Of a stretch of DNA of 5,728 bases, positions 1 through 5,728 are shown piece after piece. The notes beneath the pieces were generated by a model, which made no database searches, was not told where the DNA came from, and was given only the letters and a program-made list of their open reading frames with translations. The DNA lies in the NCBI GenBank assembly GCA_947454695.1, contig CANGMW010000174.1, positions 1-5,728 on the forward strand, written 5' to 3'. Within the stretch, counting starts at the first letter, position 1, and each line of letters begins with the position of its first letter. The position numbers and the translations under genes were made by a program. Source of the DNA: Comamonadaceae bacterium (lineage in GTDB: Bacteria; Pseudomonadota; Gammaproteobacteria; Burkholderiales; Burkholderiaceae_C).

Positions 1-588
1 TTAGAAAACGCCTTCTGCGCCATTCGTCCGCCGGGCCACCACGCCTGCCGCGACAAAGCCATGGGCTTTTGTTTTGTCAACAACGTGGCGATGGCTGCCA
101 AGTACGCGCTGGAGCGGCACGGTCTGTCACGCGTGGCCATTGTGGACTTTGACGTGCACCACGGCAACGGCACCGAAGACATCGTGGCCGGAGACGACCG
201 CATCCTGATGGTGAGCATCTACCAGCACCCGTTTTACCCCCACGGCGGCGCGCGCGAAGGCCTCTCCAATATGGTCAATGTGCCGGTGCCGGCTTACACC
301 AAGGGCATGGCAGTGCGCGAGTTGATCGATGTGGCCTGGATGCCGCGTCTGGAAGCGCACCGACCCGAGATGATTTTCATCAGCGCCGGTTTTGATGCGC
401 ACCGAGAGGACGACATGGGCCAGTTGGGCTTGGTGGAGTCAGACTATGCGTGGATCACCGAGCGCATCAAGGAGGTGGCCAAACGCCACGCCAAGGGGCG
501 CATTGTGTCTTGTCTGGAAGGCGGCTACAGCCTGAGCGCGCTGGCGCGCAGCGTGGAAGCGCATCTGCGCGTGTTGGCCGACGTGTGA
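1..588 (+). CDS. Histone deacetylase-like amidohydrolase (class II HDAC / acetylpolyamine amidohydrolase family), 5' end missing
   Basis: A zinc hydrolase of the arginase/deacetylase fold, predicted to remove acetyl or other acyl groups from amines such as acetyl-lysine or acetylpolyamines in the cytoplasm. The frame is open from base 1, so the gene begins upstream; 195 residues are visible and roughly the first 120 are probably missing. Every catalytic motif lies in the visible part: RPPGHHA (visible residues 9-15, the active-site His pair), DVHHGNGT (51-58, with the zinc-ligand Asp and His), SAGFDAH (128-134, third zinc ligand Asp132) and EGGYS (173-177, the Tyr that stabilises the transition state). 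The enzyme therefore looks intact and active. An internal ATG at 61 is not the start, because the His-pair motif lies before it. The physiological substrate of bacterial members is generally unknown. The family call is firm; the substrate is not. Confidence 0.93.
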   Translation, partial: LENAFCAIRPPGHHACRDKAMGFCFVNNVAMAAKYALERHGLSRVAIVDFDVHHGNGTEDIVAGDDRILMVSIYQHPFYPHGGAREGLSNMVNVPVPAYTKGMAVRELIDVAWMPRLEAHRPEMIFISAGFDAHREDDMGQLGLVESDYAWITERIKEVAKRHAKGRIVSCLEGGYSLSALARSVEAHLRVLADV

Positions 589-605
589 ACAGGCGTCAGC
601 CCGTG

Positions 606-1337
606 ATGCGCGAGCCGCTGGCTTTGGTTCCCCGCGTCGGTGGGATGGCCACCATGCCCAGCCGTCATGAGAGCCTGATTCAAGCCCTGCCGCTCATCTT
701 GCCGCAGCTCGACCGTTTGTACCTCTACTTGGATCAACACACCACGGTTCCGACCGAACTGTTGTCTGAGCCCAAAATCGTAGCGATCCTGCCCGAAACA
801 AAAAACTTAGGCAGCGATGGCAAGTTCATGGGGCTCAAACGTGAAAAAGAGCCTTGCCTTTATTTTTGTTTTGATGACGACATCATTTACCCGCCAGATT
901 ATGTTCGTCGTCTGACAGCCTTTTTAAAGCGTCTGCATTTCGCAGTGGTCGTGGGCTTTCAGGGGGTGCTTTTCCAGAAGCGGTTTGTTTCTTACGTCAA
1001 GAGCCGTTCCATTGTTCATTTTGCGGGCAGTTTGCAACTTGATGCACTGGTGGATGAGCTGGGTACAGGCACACTGGCTTTTCATTCACAGTGCCTACAC
1101 ATTGATCCTGAGCAATGGGCAAAGCCCAACATGACCGACCTCATGTTCATGCTGGAAGCCATTCGCCAAAACGTTCCCCGTCTGTGCATCCGTCGTGAAG
1201 CTGGCTACTTACGTGCCATCGCGGAGAAGCAGTCTGACTCCTTGTATGTGAAATCTTTGCAAGATGACTCGGCCGAGACGCAATTACTCCGCGCTGTGAT
1301 CAAGGCTTACCCTGATGCGTGGTGTCATGCGTCTTGA
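606..1337 (+). CDS. Putative GT-A-fold glycosyltransferase (GT2-like)
   Basis: A 243-residue soluble protein with no signal peptide or membrane segment, probably cytoplasmic, predicted to transfer a sugar from a nucleotide-sugar donor. The N-terminus carries VGGMATMPSR, the first strand and loop of a nucleotide-binding GT-A domain. It is followed by a GSDGKF segment and then by FDDDIIYPPDYV, whose DDD matches the metal-binding DXD motif. The later LGTGTLAFH and KPNMTDLMF segments are also what I recall from this small glycosyltransferase group often found near capsule or polysaccharide genes. Donor and acceptor cannot be read from sequence. I chose ATG 606, with an AGG at 591-593 upstream; GTG 603, or GTG 585 overlapping the preceding stop, are alternatives. 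The frame stays open back to 450, but that part overlaps the deacetylase and looks non-coding. G+C is clearly lower than in flanking genes, suggesting acquisition. Confidence 0.8.
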   Translation: MREPLALVPRVGGMATMPSRHESLIQALPLILPQLDRLYLYLDQHTTVPTELLSEPKIVAILPETKNLGSDGKFMGLKREKEPCLYFCFDDDIIYPPDYVRRLTAFLKRLHFAVVVGFQGVLFQKRFVSYVKSRSIVHFAGSLQLDALVDELGTGTLAFHSQCLHIDPEQWAKPNMTDLMFMLEAIRQNVPRLCIRREAGYLRAIAEKQSDSLYVKSLQDDSAETQLLRAVIKAYPDAWCHAS

Positions 1338-2131
1338 AGTACCCACAACGCTTCGTGGGGGACCGCTTGCTCGTTTTCAGCCGGGGTGAAAGCTTTGATA
1401 GTCTTCAAATTGTCCGTCAGTTGACTTGCGTAGATCTGTACCAGTTCTAATTTCAGGGCTTGCATTTTCAGGTCCAAACTGAGATGAAGTCGATTGAGCT
1501 GACGGGCTTTGAGCGACGCTTTCAATGCAGAGATGGCGTGTTGTCGGCTCATGGCATGTGAGGCATAAAACAAATCTTCATAAAACGCGATCCGGTAAAC
1601 CTTGGCCAATACGCTCATGTGGCGAAGAATGACGATCAAAACAGCAAGGTGGTCGACGTGTCCTCCAATTCCAGACGGGACAAACATCCAAGGTTTATTA
1701 ATTGGAGCCAAACCCAGCATCGGGCCCACGAGCGAGGCCAATAATTTTGCTTCGATTTGCCGTGAAATGCCCTCACTGTGGCGTGCATCAAAAGGGTGCT
1801 CATGTCTGGCCATGGCGTCTTTGAATTCCAAGGATTCCAAAGTTAAACCGCACGCCTGAGCAAACAAGCCGTCTTCTGCACAGCGACGGCGAGTCACGCC
1901 ACGGGTATTGTCCGAATGCTGTTGGTGCCGCTCAGCGGTGTAGGGGGAAATAGAAAAAACGTTGAGCAATCGTCCAGCTTGTCGCAGATGGGCCAAGCCG
2001 GCCAATGAAAAACACACGTCATCCGAGTGGGGCGAGATGAAGACATCACGTGGGTTGGGTATTCCCAATCCGGCGCTGGTGGTGATGGGGCTCACATTTC
2101 GATCGCGATTGGGTTGAAGGGGACATGCCAA
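1325..2131 (-). CDS. PIG-L / LmbE family deacetylase
   Basis: A zinc-dependent deacetylase of the family that includes GlcNAc-PI de-N-acetylase and MshB, which remove N-acetyl groups from amino sugars. Numbering from the TTG at 2131 (268 aa), the hallmark motif VFISPHSDD spans 30-38: His35 and Asp38 are the predicted zinc ligands and Asp37 the general base. GGHVDH (156-161) supplies the third ligand, His161. A YEDLFYA segment (184-190) and a C-terminal YASQ (234-237) also fit bacterial PIG-L proteins. No signal peptide is evident, so the enzyme is probably cytoplasmic. The start is uncertain: TTG 2131 and GTG 2095 (residue 13) are in frame, neither has a good ribosome-binding site, and a tandem ATG at 2147-2142 lies one base out of frame. 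It converges with the glycosyltransferase and shares its lower G+C, hinting at joint action on a glycan. The substrate is unknown. Confidence 0.85.
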   Translation of the reverse strand: MACPLQPNRDRNVSPITTSAGLGIPNPRDVFISPHSDDVCFSLAGLAHLRQAGRLLNVFSISPYTAERHQQHSDNTRGVTRRRCAEDGLFAQACGLTLESLEFKDAMARHEHPFDARHSEGISRQIEAKLLASLVGPMLGLAPINKPWMFVPSGIGGHVDHLAVLIVILRHMSVLAKVYRIAFYEDLFYASHAMSRQHAISALKASLKARQLNRLHLSLDLKMQALKLELVQIYASQLTDNLKTIKAFTPAENEQAVPHEALWVLQDA

Positions 2132-2245
2132 AAAGTCGTTTCATCATACCGGTCGCCAGAGTCGTGATAATCAGTGTTTGGTGAACGGCGCTCAAGCTCA
2201 GGTCGCGTTCAAAGTCCTCTTTCTCAACAACACGTGGACCCCGCC
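2132..2245. other. Divergent intergenic region between the PIG-L gene and the MscS gene
   Basis: About 114 bases separate the divergent starts, so promoters for both genes are expected here. A GATAAT at 2166-2171 (+) resembles a -10 box, but I find no convincing -35 at the right distance. On the minus strand an ATGATG (2147-2142) sits just before the PIG-L gene, in a different frame. The frame of the MscS gene stays open upstream to a GTG at 2174, but that extension is polar and unlike a membrane-protein N-terminus. No terminator or repeat was seen. Confidence 0.4.
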
Positions 2246-3508
2246 ATGGACGAATTTTTCAAGCTCATCAATGAACTCAGCCAGGCCACGGTGTGGGCCG
2301 AGCTCTTGGTGTTAGCCGTGGGGGTTGGCATCGCCTATGCGGCCACCTTCGCGCTGGGCCGCGGTCAGCCCAGTGAGTCGGTGTGGTTTGGCGAGCGGGT
2401 CATTGACGGCGTGCTCATGCCTTTGCTGTTGTCGCTGCTGATTTACGCAGCCACGTACGGTTTGGCGCCTTACCACTTGGCCACCTGGCTCAGGCTCATC
2501 TGGCCGGTGTGTCTGTCCTTGGCCATCATCCGGCTGGTGGTGCGTGTGTTGTCGGCCTCGTTCACCAAATCGCCCCTTATCGTCTTGGTTGAGCGCATGG
2601 TCGCTTGGTTGGTCTGGCTGGGGGCGGTGTTGTGGATTACTGGCTTGCTGCCCGCTTTTTTGGGTGAGCTCGAGCGCATTCAACTGCCCTTGGGCAAAGC
2701 GCACATTTCACTGCGCACCTTGTTGGAAGGCATTATTTCTTCAGGCGTCGTGCTGACGTTCACGCTGTGGATGTCCGCTACGCTGGAGCGTCGCATCATG
2801 AAGCAGTCGATGCTGGACATGTCTTCGCGCAAAGTGGCTTCCAACGTTTTGCGTGCCGTTTTGTTGCTGCTGGGCTTGATCACGGCCTTGTCGGCTGTGG
2901 GCGTGGACCTTACCGCCTTGTCGGTGCTGGGCGGGGCTTTGGGTGTGGGCTTGGGTTTGGGCTTGCAAAAGCTCGCAGCAAACTATGTCAGCGGCTTTGT
3001 GATTCTGGTCGAGCGCTCGCTGCGTATCGGCGACATGGTCAAGGTCGATGGTTTTGAAGGGGTGGTGAAAGACATCACCACGCGCTACACGCTGATTCGC
3101 TCGCTCGACGGCCGCGAATCGATCGTGCCCAACGAACTCATCATGACCCAGCGGGTGGAAAACCAGTCCCTGCAGGACCGCCAGGTGCTGATGGCCTTGC
3201 ATGTGTCGGTGGGCTACAGCAGTGATGTGGCGCAGGTACAAAGCATTTTGTTCAACGCAGCGCTGGCTTGTGATCGCGTACTGAAAGACCCGGCGCCGGC
3301 CGCTTTTTTGCATAACTTCGGCACGGACGGGTTGGACTTCACCCTCAATGTCTGGATTGACGACCCAAGTCAAGGCTCTTTGGGGATTCGCTCGCAGATC
3401 AACCTGAATATCCTGGCCGGTTTGCGGGCGGCTGGCATTGAAATCCCCTATCCGCAGCGCGTGGTGGAAGTGCGCTCTGCGCAGGCGCTCCCCCGTGAAA
3501 ACCCCTAA
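2246..3508 (+). CDS. MscS-family mechanosensitive ion channel
   Basis: An inner-membrane channel that opens under membrane tension and releases solutes during hypo-osmotic shock. The 420-residue product is longer than E. coli MscS (286 aa) because of extra N-terminal helices. Hydrophobic segments lie at about 17-38, 53-73, 84-104, 112-136, 157-180 and 199-219, followed by the pore helix. The pore signature is plain: a Gly/Ala-rich stretch at 229-240 (GGALGVGLGLGL) running into QKLAANYVSGFVILVE. Next come the beta domain (RIGDMVKVDGFEGVV, then the IVPNELI segment at 293-299) and the cytoplasmic alpha/beta vestibule, ending with the typical IPYPQR (400-405). ATG 2246 was chosen because the hydrophobic N-terminus follows closely; the in-frame GTG 2174 would add 24 polar residues. 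The ribosome-binding site is weak. Its stop codon touches the palindrome at 3508. No functional link to its neighbours is visible. Confidence 0.93.
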   Translation: MDEFFKLINELSQATVWAELLVLAVGVGIAYAATFALGRGQPSESVWFGERVIDGVLMPLLLSLLIYAATYGLAPYHLATWLRLIWPVCLSLAIIRLVVRVLSASFTKSPLIVLVERMVAWLVWLGAVLWITGLLPAFLGELERIQLPLGKAHISLRTLLEGIISSGVVLTFTLWMSATLERRIMKQSMLDMSSRKVASNVLRAVLLLLGLITALSAVGVDLTALSVLGGALGVGLGLGLQKLAANYVSGFVILVERSLRIGDMVKVDGFEGVVKDITTRYTLIRSLDGRESIVPNELIMTQRVENQSLQDRQVLMALHVSVGYSSDVAQVQSILFNAALACDRVLKDPAPAAFLHNFGTDGLDFTLNVWIDDPSQGSLGIRSQINLNILAGLRAAGIEIPYPQRVVEVRSAQALPRENP

Positions 3509-3527
3509 ACCGACCGATCGGTCGGTT
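3508..3527. promoter_or_regulatory. Perfect 20-bp palindrome, likely TetR-family operator
   Basis: The sequence AACCGACCGATCGGTCGGTT is a perfect inverted repeat with no mismatches. It starts on the last base of the MscS stop codon and lies about 50 bases before the start of the binding-protein gene, where an operator for the transport operon would be expected. The ACCGACCG/CGGTCGGT half-sites resemble those of several TetR-family repressors (established family knowledge); the cognate regulator is not in the window. It could also form a hairpin with an 8-bp stem and 4-nt loop, but no T-run follows, so a rho-independent terminator is less likely. Confidence 0.6.
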
Positions 3528-3531
3528 AATT

Positions 3532-3537
3532 CATAAT
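3532..3537 (+). promoter_or_regulatory. Possible -10 element for the ABC transporter operon
   Basis: CATAAT matches the TATAAT consensus at five of six bases and lies 41 bases before the start codon. No good -35 hexamer stands 16-18 bases upstream; that position falls inside the palindrome. If this is the promoter, a protein bound to the palindrome would block the -35/spacer region, consistent with repression. This rests on position and a short match only. Confidence 0.25.
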
Positions 3538-3566
3538 CGACCACCTGCATTGCAGAACCAACCCTT

Positions 3567-3570
3567 GGAG
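3567..3570 (+). promoter_or_regulatory. Ribosome-binding site of the periplasmic binding protein gene
   Basis: GGAG followed by an 8-nt spacer to ATG 3579 is a well-placed Shine-Dalgarno sequence. It fixes the start immediately before a clear signal peptide. It is the clearest such site in the window. Confidence 0.7.
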
Positions 3571-3578
3571 ATACCGGC

Positions 3579-4736
3579 ATGAAAAACATTCTGACTTTCA
3601 CCGCTTTGGCGGCTTCCTTGCTGTGCACTGGCTTGGCACAGGCGCAAATCAAAGTGGGCGTCACCGTGTCGGCCACCGGTCCTGCTGCATCGCTGGGCAT
3701 CCCCGAGAAAAACACCTTCACCCTCCTGCCCAAGACCATGGGCGGCAAGACGGTGGAGTACATCGTCTTGGACGATGCGTCCGACACCACCACGGCCGTC
3801 AAGAATGCCCGCAAACTGATTTCCGAAGACAAGGTGGACGTGATCATCGGCTCCACCGTCACACCCAACTCGCTGGCCATGATCGATGTGGCCGCAGAAA
3901 CCGAAACGCCGATGATTTCGCTGGCTGCTTCGAGCCGCATCGTCGAGCCGATGGATGCCAAGCGCCGCTGGGTGTTCAAGACACCGCAAAACGACAGCCA
4001 CATGGCCAGCGCCATCACCGGCCACATGGCCGACAACAACGTGAAGACCGTGGCCTTCATCGGCTTCAATGACGCCTACGGCGGTGGCTGGGCTGACGAA
4101 ATGGCCAAGTTCGCCGATCTGCGCCGTCTGAAAATGGTGGCCAATGAGCGCTTTGCCCGCAACGACACCTCGGTCACCGGCCAGATCTTGAAGATCATGG
4201 CGACCAACCCCGATGCGGTGCTGATCGCGGGCTCGGGCACACCGGCCGCTTTGCCGCAAAAAACGCTGATCGAGCGCGGCTACAAAGGCAAGATTTACCA
4301 GACCCACGGTGTGGCCAACCCTGACTTCCTGCGCGTGTGCGGCAAAGACTGCGAAGGCACCTTCCTGCCCGCCGGCCCCTTGCTGGTGGCCAGCCAGTTG
4401 CCCGCCAGCAATGCCAGCCGTGCGGTGGGCTTGAGCTACATCGCCAAGTATGAAAAAGCCTTTGGTGCGGGTACCTTCTCCACCTTTGGCGGCCACGCCT
4501 GGGACAGCGGCATGCTGCTGGAGAGCGCCATCCCTGCAGCGCTGAAAGCCGGCCAGCCCGGCAGCAAGGCTTTCCGTGCCGCATTGCGTGATGCGCTGGA
4601 AAAAACCACCAACCTCACCGTCTCGCATGGCGTGATGAACATGACCCCCAACGACCACCTCGGACTGGACCAGCGCGCCCGCGTGATGGTCGAAGTCAAG
4701 GGCGGCACCTGGAAACTGGTGGGCGACGCGCGCTAA
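3579..4736 (+). CDS. ABC transporter periplasmic substrate-binding protein (LivK-like, HAAT family)
   Basis: The periplasmic receptor that captures a small ligand and delivers it to a LivHMGF-type importer. The 385-residue product has a classic Sec signal peptide: MKN start, hydrophobic core at about 4-19, and probable signal peptidase I cleavage after AQA at 22. The lack of a Cys at the cleavage site argues against a lipoprotein. The mature protein begins IKVGVTVSATGPAASLG, typical of type I periplasmic binding proteins (Peripla_BP_6), and FNDAYGGG (163-170) matches the conserved second-lobe segment. Cys254 and Cys258 (VCGKDCEG) could form a disulfide in the periplasm. Family members bind branched-chain amino acids, aromatic acids, amides or urea; the ligand here cannot be told. 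The permease gene follows after 12 nt, implying one operon. Expression is probably controlled through the upstream palindrome. Confidence 0.92.
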   Translation: MKNILTFTALAASLLCTGLAQAQIKVGVTVSATGPAASLGIPEKNTFTLLPKTMGGKTVEYIVLDDASDTTTAVKNARKLISEDKVDVIIGSTVTPNSLAMIDVAAETETPMISLAASSRIVEPMDAKRRWVFKTPQNDSHMASAITGHMADNNVKTVAFIGFNDAYGGGWADEMAKFADLRRLKMVANERFARNDTSVTGQILKIMATNPDAVLIAGSGTPAALPQKTLIERGYKGKIYQTHGVANPDFLRVCGKDCEGTFLPAGPLLVASQLPASNASRAVGLSYIAKYEKAFGAGTFSTFGGHAWDSGMLLESAIPAALKAGQPGSKAFRAALRDALEKTTNLTVSHGVMNMTPNDHLGLDQRARVMVEVKGGTWKLVGDAR

Positions 4737-4748
4737 CGCGTTTTCAAG

Positions 4749-5728
4749 ATGGATCTTTCGATCGCGGCCATCCTGACGCAGGATGGTCTGACCTCGGGCG
4801 CGATTTACGCTTTGCTTGCGCTGGCCTTGGTGCTGGTGTTCTCTGTCACCCGCATTATTTTCATTCCGCAAGGGGAGTTCGTTGCGTTCGGGGCCTTCAC
4901 CATGGCGGCCCTGCAAACCGGCAAGTTCCCCACGGTCACCTGGCTCTTGCTGGGCTTGGGGCTGTGGGCCTGCGTGATGGAGTTGCTGTCGATCGCGCGT
5001 CAAGCGCAACGGCGCCACTGGCGTGAAGTGCTGCTCGCGGTGCGGCAGTATTTGTTGATGCCGGTGCTGGTGTGGAGTGCGGCCATGGTCTTGCAGACCT
5101 ATGACATCAGTCCTGCGGGCTGGCCCATGTTGCTTCAAATTATTTTCACGCTGGCGGTGGTCGCGCCCATGGGGCCGCTGGTCTACCGCATTGCTTATCA
5201 GCCGCTGGCCAATGCGTCCACGCTGGTGCTGCTCATCATCTCGGTGGGTGTCCACTATGTGCTGACCGGTATCGGGCTGCTCGCCTTTGGGGCGGAGGGC
5301 GTGCGCACGGTGGCGCTCACCGATGCGCGTTTTGAGATCGGCGCCTTGACCGTGTCCGGTCAGAGTCTGGCGGTGGTGCTCAGCACGCTGGTGTTGATGG
5401 GCCTGCTCTATGTGTACTTCGGCCGCACCCTGCCGGGCAAGGCCTTGCGGGCCACGGCGGTGAACCGGGTGGGCGCGCAAATTGTGGGCATTGGCATCAC
5501 GCAGGCTGGCAGCGCCTCGCTCATGCTCGCCGGCGTGATGGGCGCGGTCTGTGGGATTTTGATTTCGCCTTTCACCACGGTGTATTACGACAGCGGTTTT
5601 CTCATCGGGCTCAAAGGTTTTGTGGCCGCCATCATCGGCGGCTTGGGCAGCTTCCCCATAGCGGCCTTGGGTGCAGTGCTGGTGGGTTTGCTGGAATCCT
5701 TCGCTTCGTTCTGGGCCAGTGCCTACAA
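4749..5728 (+). CDS. livH: LivH-type branched-chain amino-acid ABC transporter permease, 3' end missing
   Basis: An inner-membrane permease of the branched-chain amino-acid/HAAT ABC importers, expected to pair with a LivM-type permease encoded downstream. The frame is open from ATG 4749 to the window end: 326 complete codons and no stop. The N-terminus GLTSGAIYALLALALVLVF (13-31) and PQGEFVAFGAF (40-50) match the first LivH helices. LPGKALRATAVNRVGAQIVGI (228-248) is the cytoplasmic loop that contacts the ATPase, and GLKGFVAAIIGGLGSFPIAALGA (287-309) is the conserved C-terminal helix region. It shares the reading frame of the preceding gene, whose TAA lies four codons upstream, so ATG 4749 is the only ATG between them. 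The Shine-Dalgarno is poor, suggesting coupling to upstream translation. Compared with E. coli LivH (308 aa), roughly 55 extra residues lie at about 75-135. The true ligand is undetermined, so the symbol denotes the family. Confidence 0.9.
   Translation, partial: MDLSIAAILTQDGLTSGAIYALLALALVLVFSVTRIIFIPQGEFVAFGAFTMAALQTGKFPTVTWLLLGLGLWACVMELLSIARQAQRRHWREVLLAVRQYLLMPVLVWSAAMVLQTYDISPAGWPMLLQIIFTLAVVAPMGPLVYRIAYQPLANASTLVLLIISVGVHYVLTGIGLLAFGAEGVRTVALTDARFEIGALTVSGQSLAVVLSTLVLMGLLYVYFGRTLPGKALRATAVNRVGAQIVGIGITQAGSASLMLAGVMGAVCGILISPFTTVYYDSGFLIGLKGFVAAIIGGLGSFPIAALGAVLVGLLESFASFWASAY

Noticed and set aside
450..605. N-terminal extension of the glycosyltransferase frame back to an ATG at 450
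   Set aside because: It would overlap the HDAC-like gene by 139 bases. The added residues are Arg/Gln/Gly-rich and lack the fold's features, while the family normally begins near the MATMPSR motif.
1342..1359. Inverted repeat CCCAC...GTGGG as a terminator for the glycosyltransferase
   Set aside because: The stem is only 5 bp with an 8-nt loop and no T-run, and it lies inside the PIG-L coding sequence.
1..2131. A single three-enzyme system made of the HDAC-like protein, the glycosyltransferase and the PIG-L deacetylase
   Set aside because: The HDAC-like gene differs in composition from the other two, and the PIG-L gene is on the opposite strand. Two deacetylase folds with different substrate classes next to each other do not by themselves indicate a shared pathway.
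2741..4069. A 442-codon open frame on the minus strand across the MscS gene, the palindrome and the binding-protein gene
   Set aside because: It covers two clear genes plus the regulatory gap, shows no domain and changes composition along its length. It is an antisense shadow.
4735..4742. Short palindrome AACGCGTT between the binding-protein and permease genes
   Set aside because: Eight bases is too short to stand out in this composition, and no hairpin or protein-site logic supports it.
3531..5480. A 649-codon open frame on the minus strand opposite the binding-protein and permease genes
   Set aside because: It lies antisense to two well-supported genes. Its product is His/Gln/Arg/Gly-rich with no recognisable domain, as expected for a shadow frame of GC-rich coding DNA.

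Overview
The window looks like chromosomal DNA from a betaproteobacterium, most likely a member of the Comamonadaceae (Burkholderiales). This rests on overall codon use, a fairly high G+C content in the flanking genes, and the type of genes present. It is a family-level impression from the proteins, not a database match.

Layout: (1) Positions 1-588 hold the 3' part of a class II histone-deacetylase-like amidohydrolase on the + strand. (2) Positions 606-1337 (+) encode a small GT-A-fold glycosyltransferase. Facing it tail to tail, with a 13-bp overlap of the 3' ends, is a PIG-L/LmbE-type deacetylase at 1325-2131 (-). This pair is visibly lower in G+C than the genes around it and looks like an accessory glycan-related cassette sitting between housekeeping-type genes. 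(3) Positions 2246-3508 (+) encode an MscS-family mechanosensitive channel with extra N-terminal membrane helices. (4) A short intergenic region (3509-3578) begins with a perfect 20-bp palindrome that looks like a TetR-family operator. It leads into a branched-chain amino-acid/aromatic-type (HAAT family) ABC uptake operon: a secreted periplasmic binding protein (3579-4736), then 12 nt later a LivH-type inner-membrane permease (4749 to the window end, incomplete). The rest of that operon (second permease and two ATPases) would be expected downstream of the window.

How the genes work together: the binding protein and permease are parts of one importer and are very probably co-transcribed under control of the palindrome. 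The glycosyltransferase and PIG-L deacetylase may both act on a cell-surface or secreted glycan, but only their adjacency and shared composition support this. The HDAC-like enzyme and MscS channel have no evident functional tie to their neighbours. I see no RNA gene, CRISPR array, insertion sequence or rho-independent terminator. No clearly new multi-gene system is evident. The most noteworthy points are the palindrome, the lower-GC two-gene cassette, the uncertain PIG-L start, and an enlarged loop in the permease.
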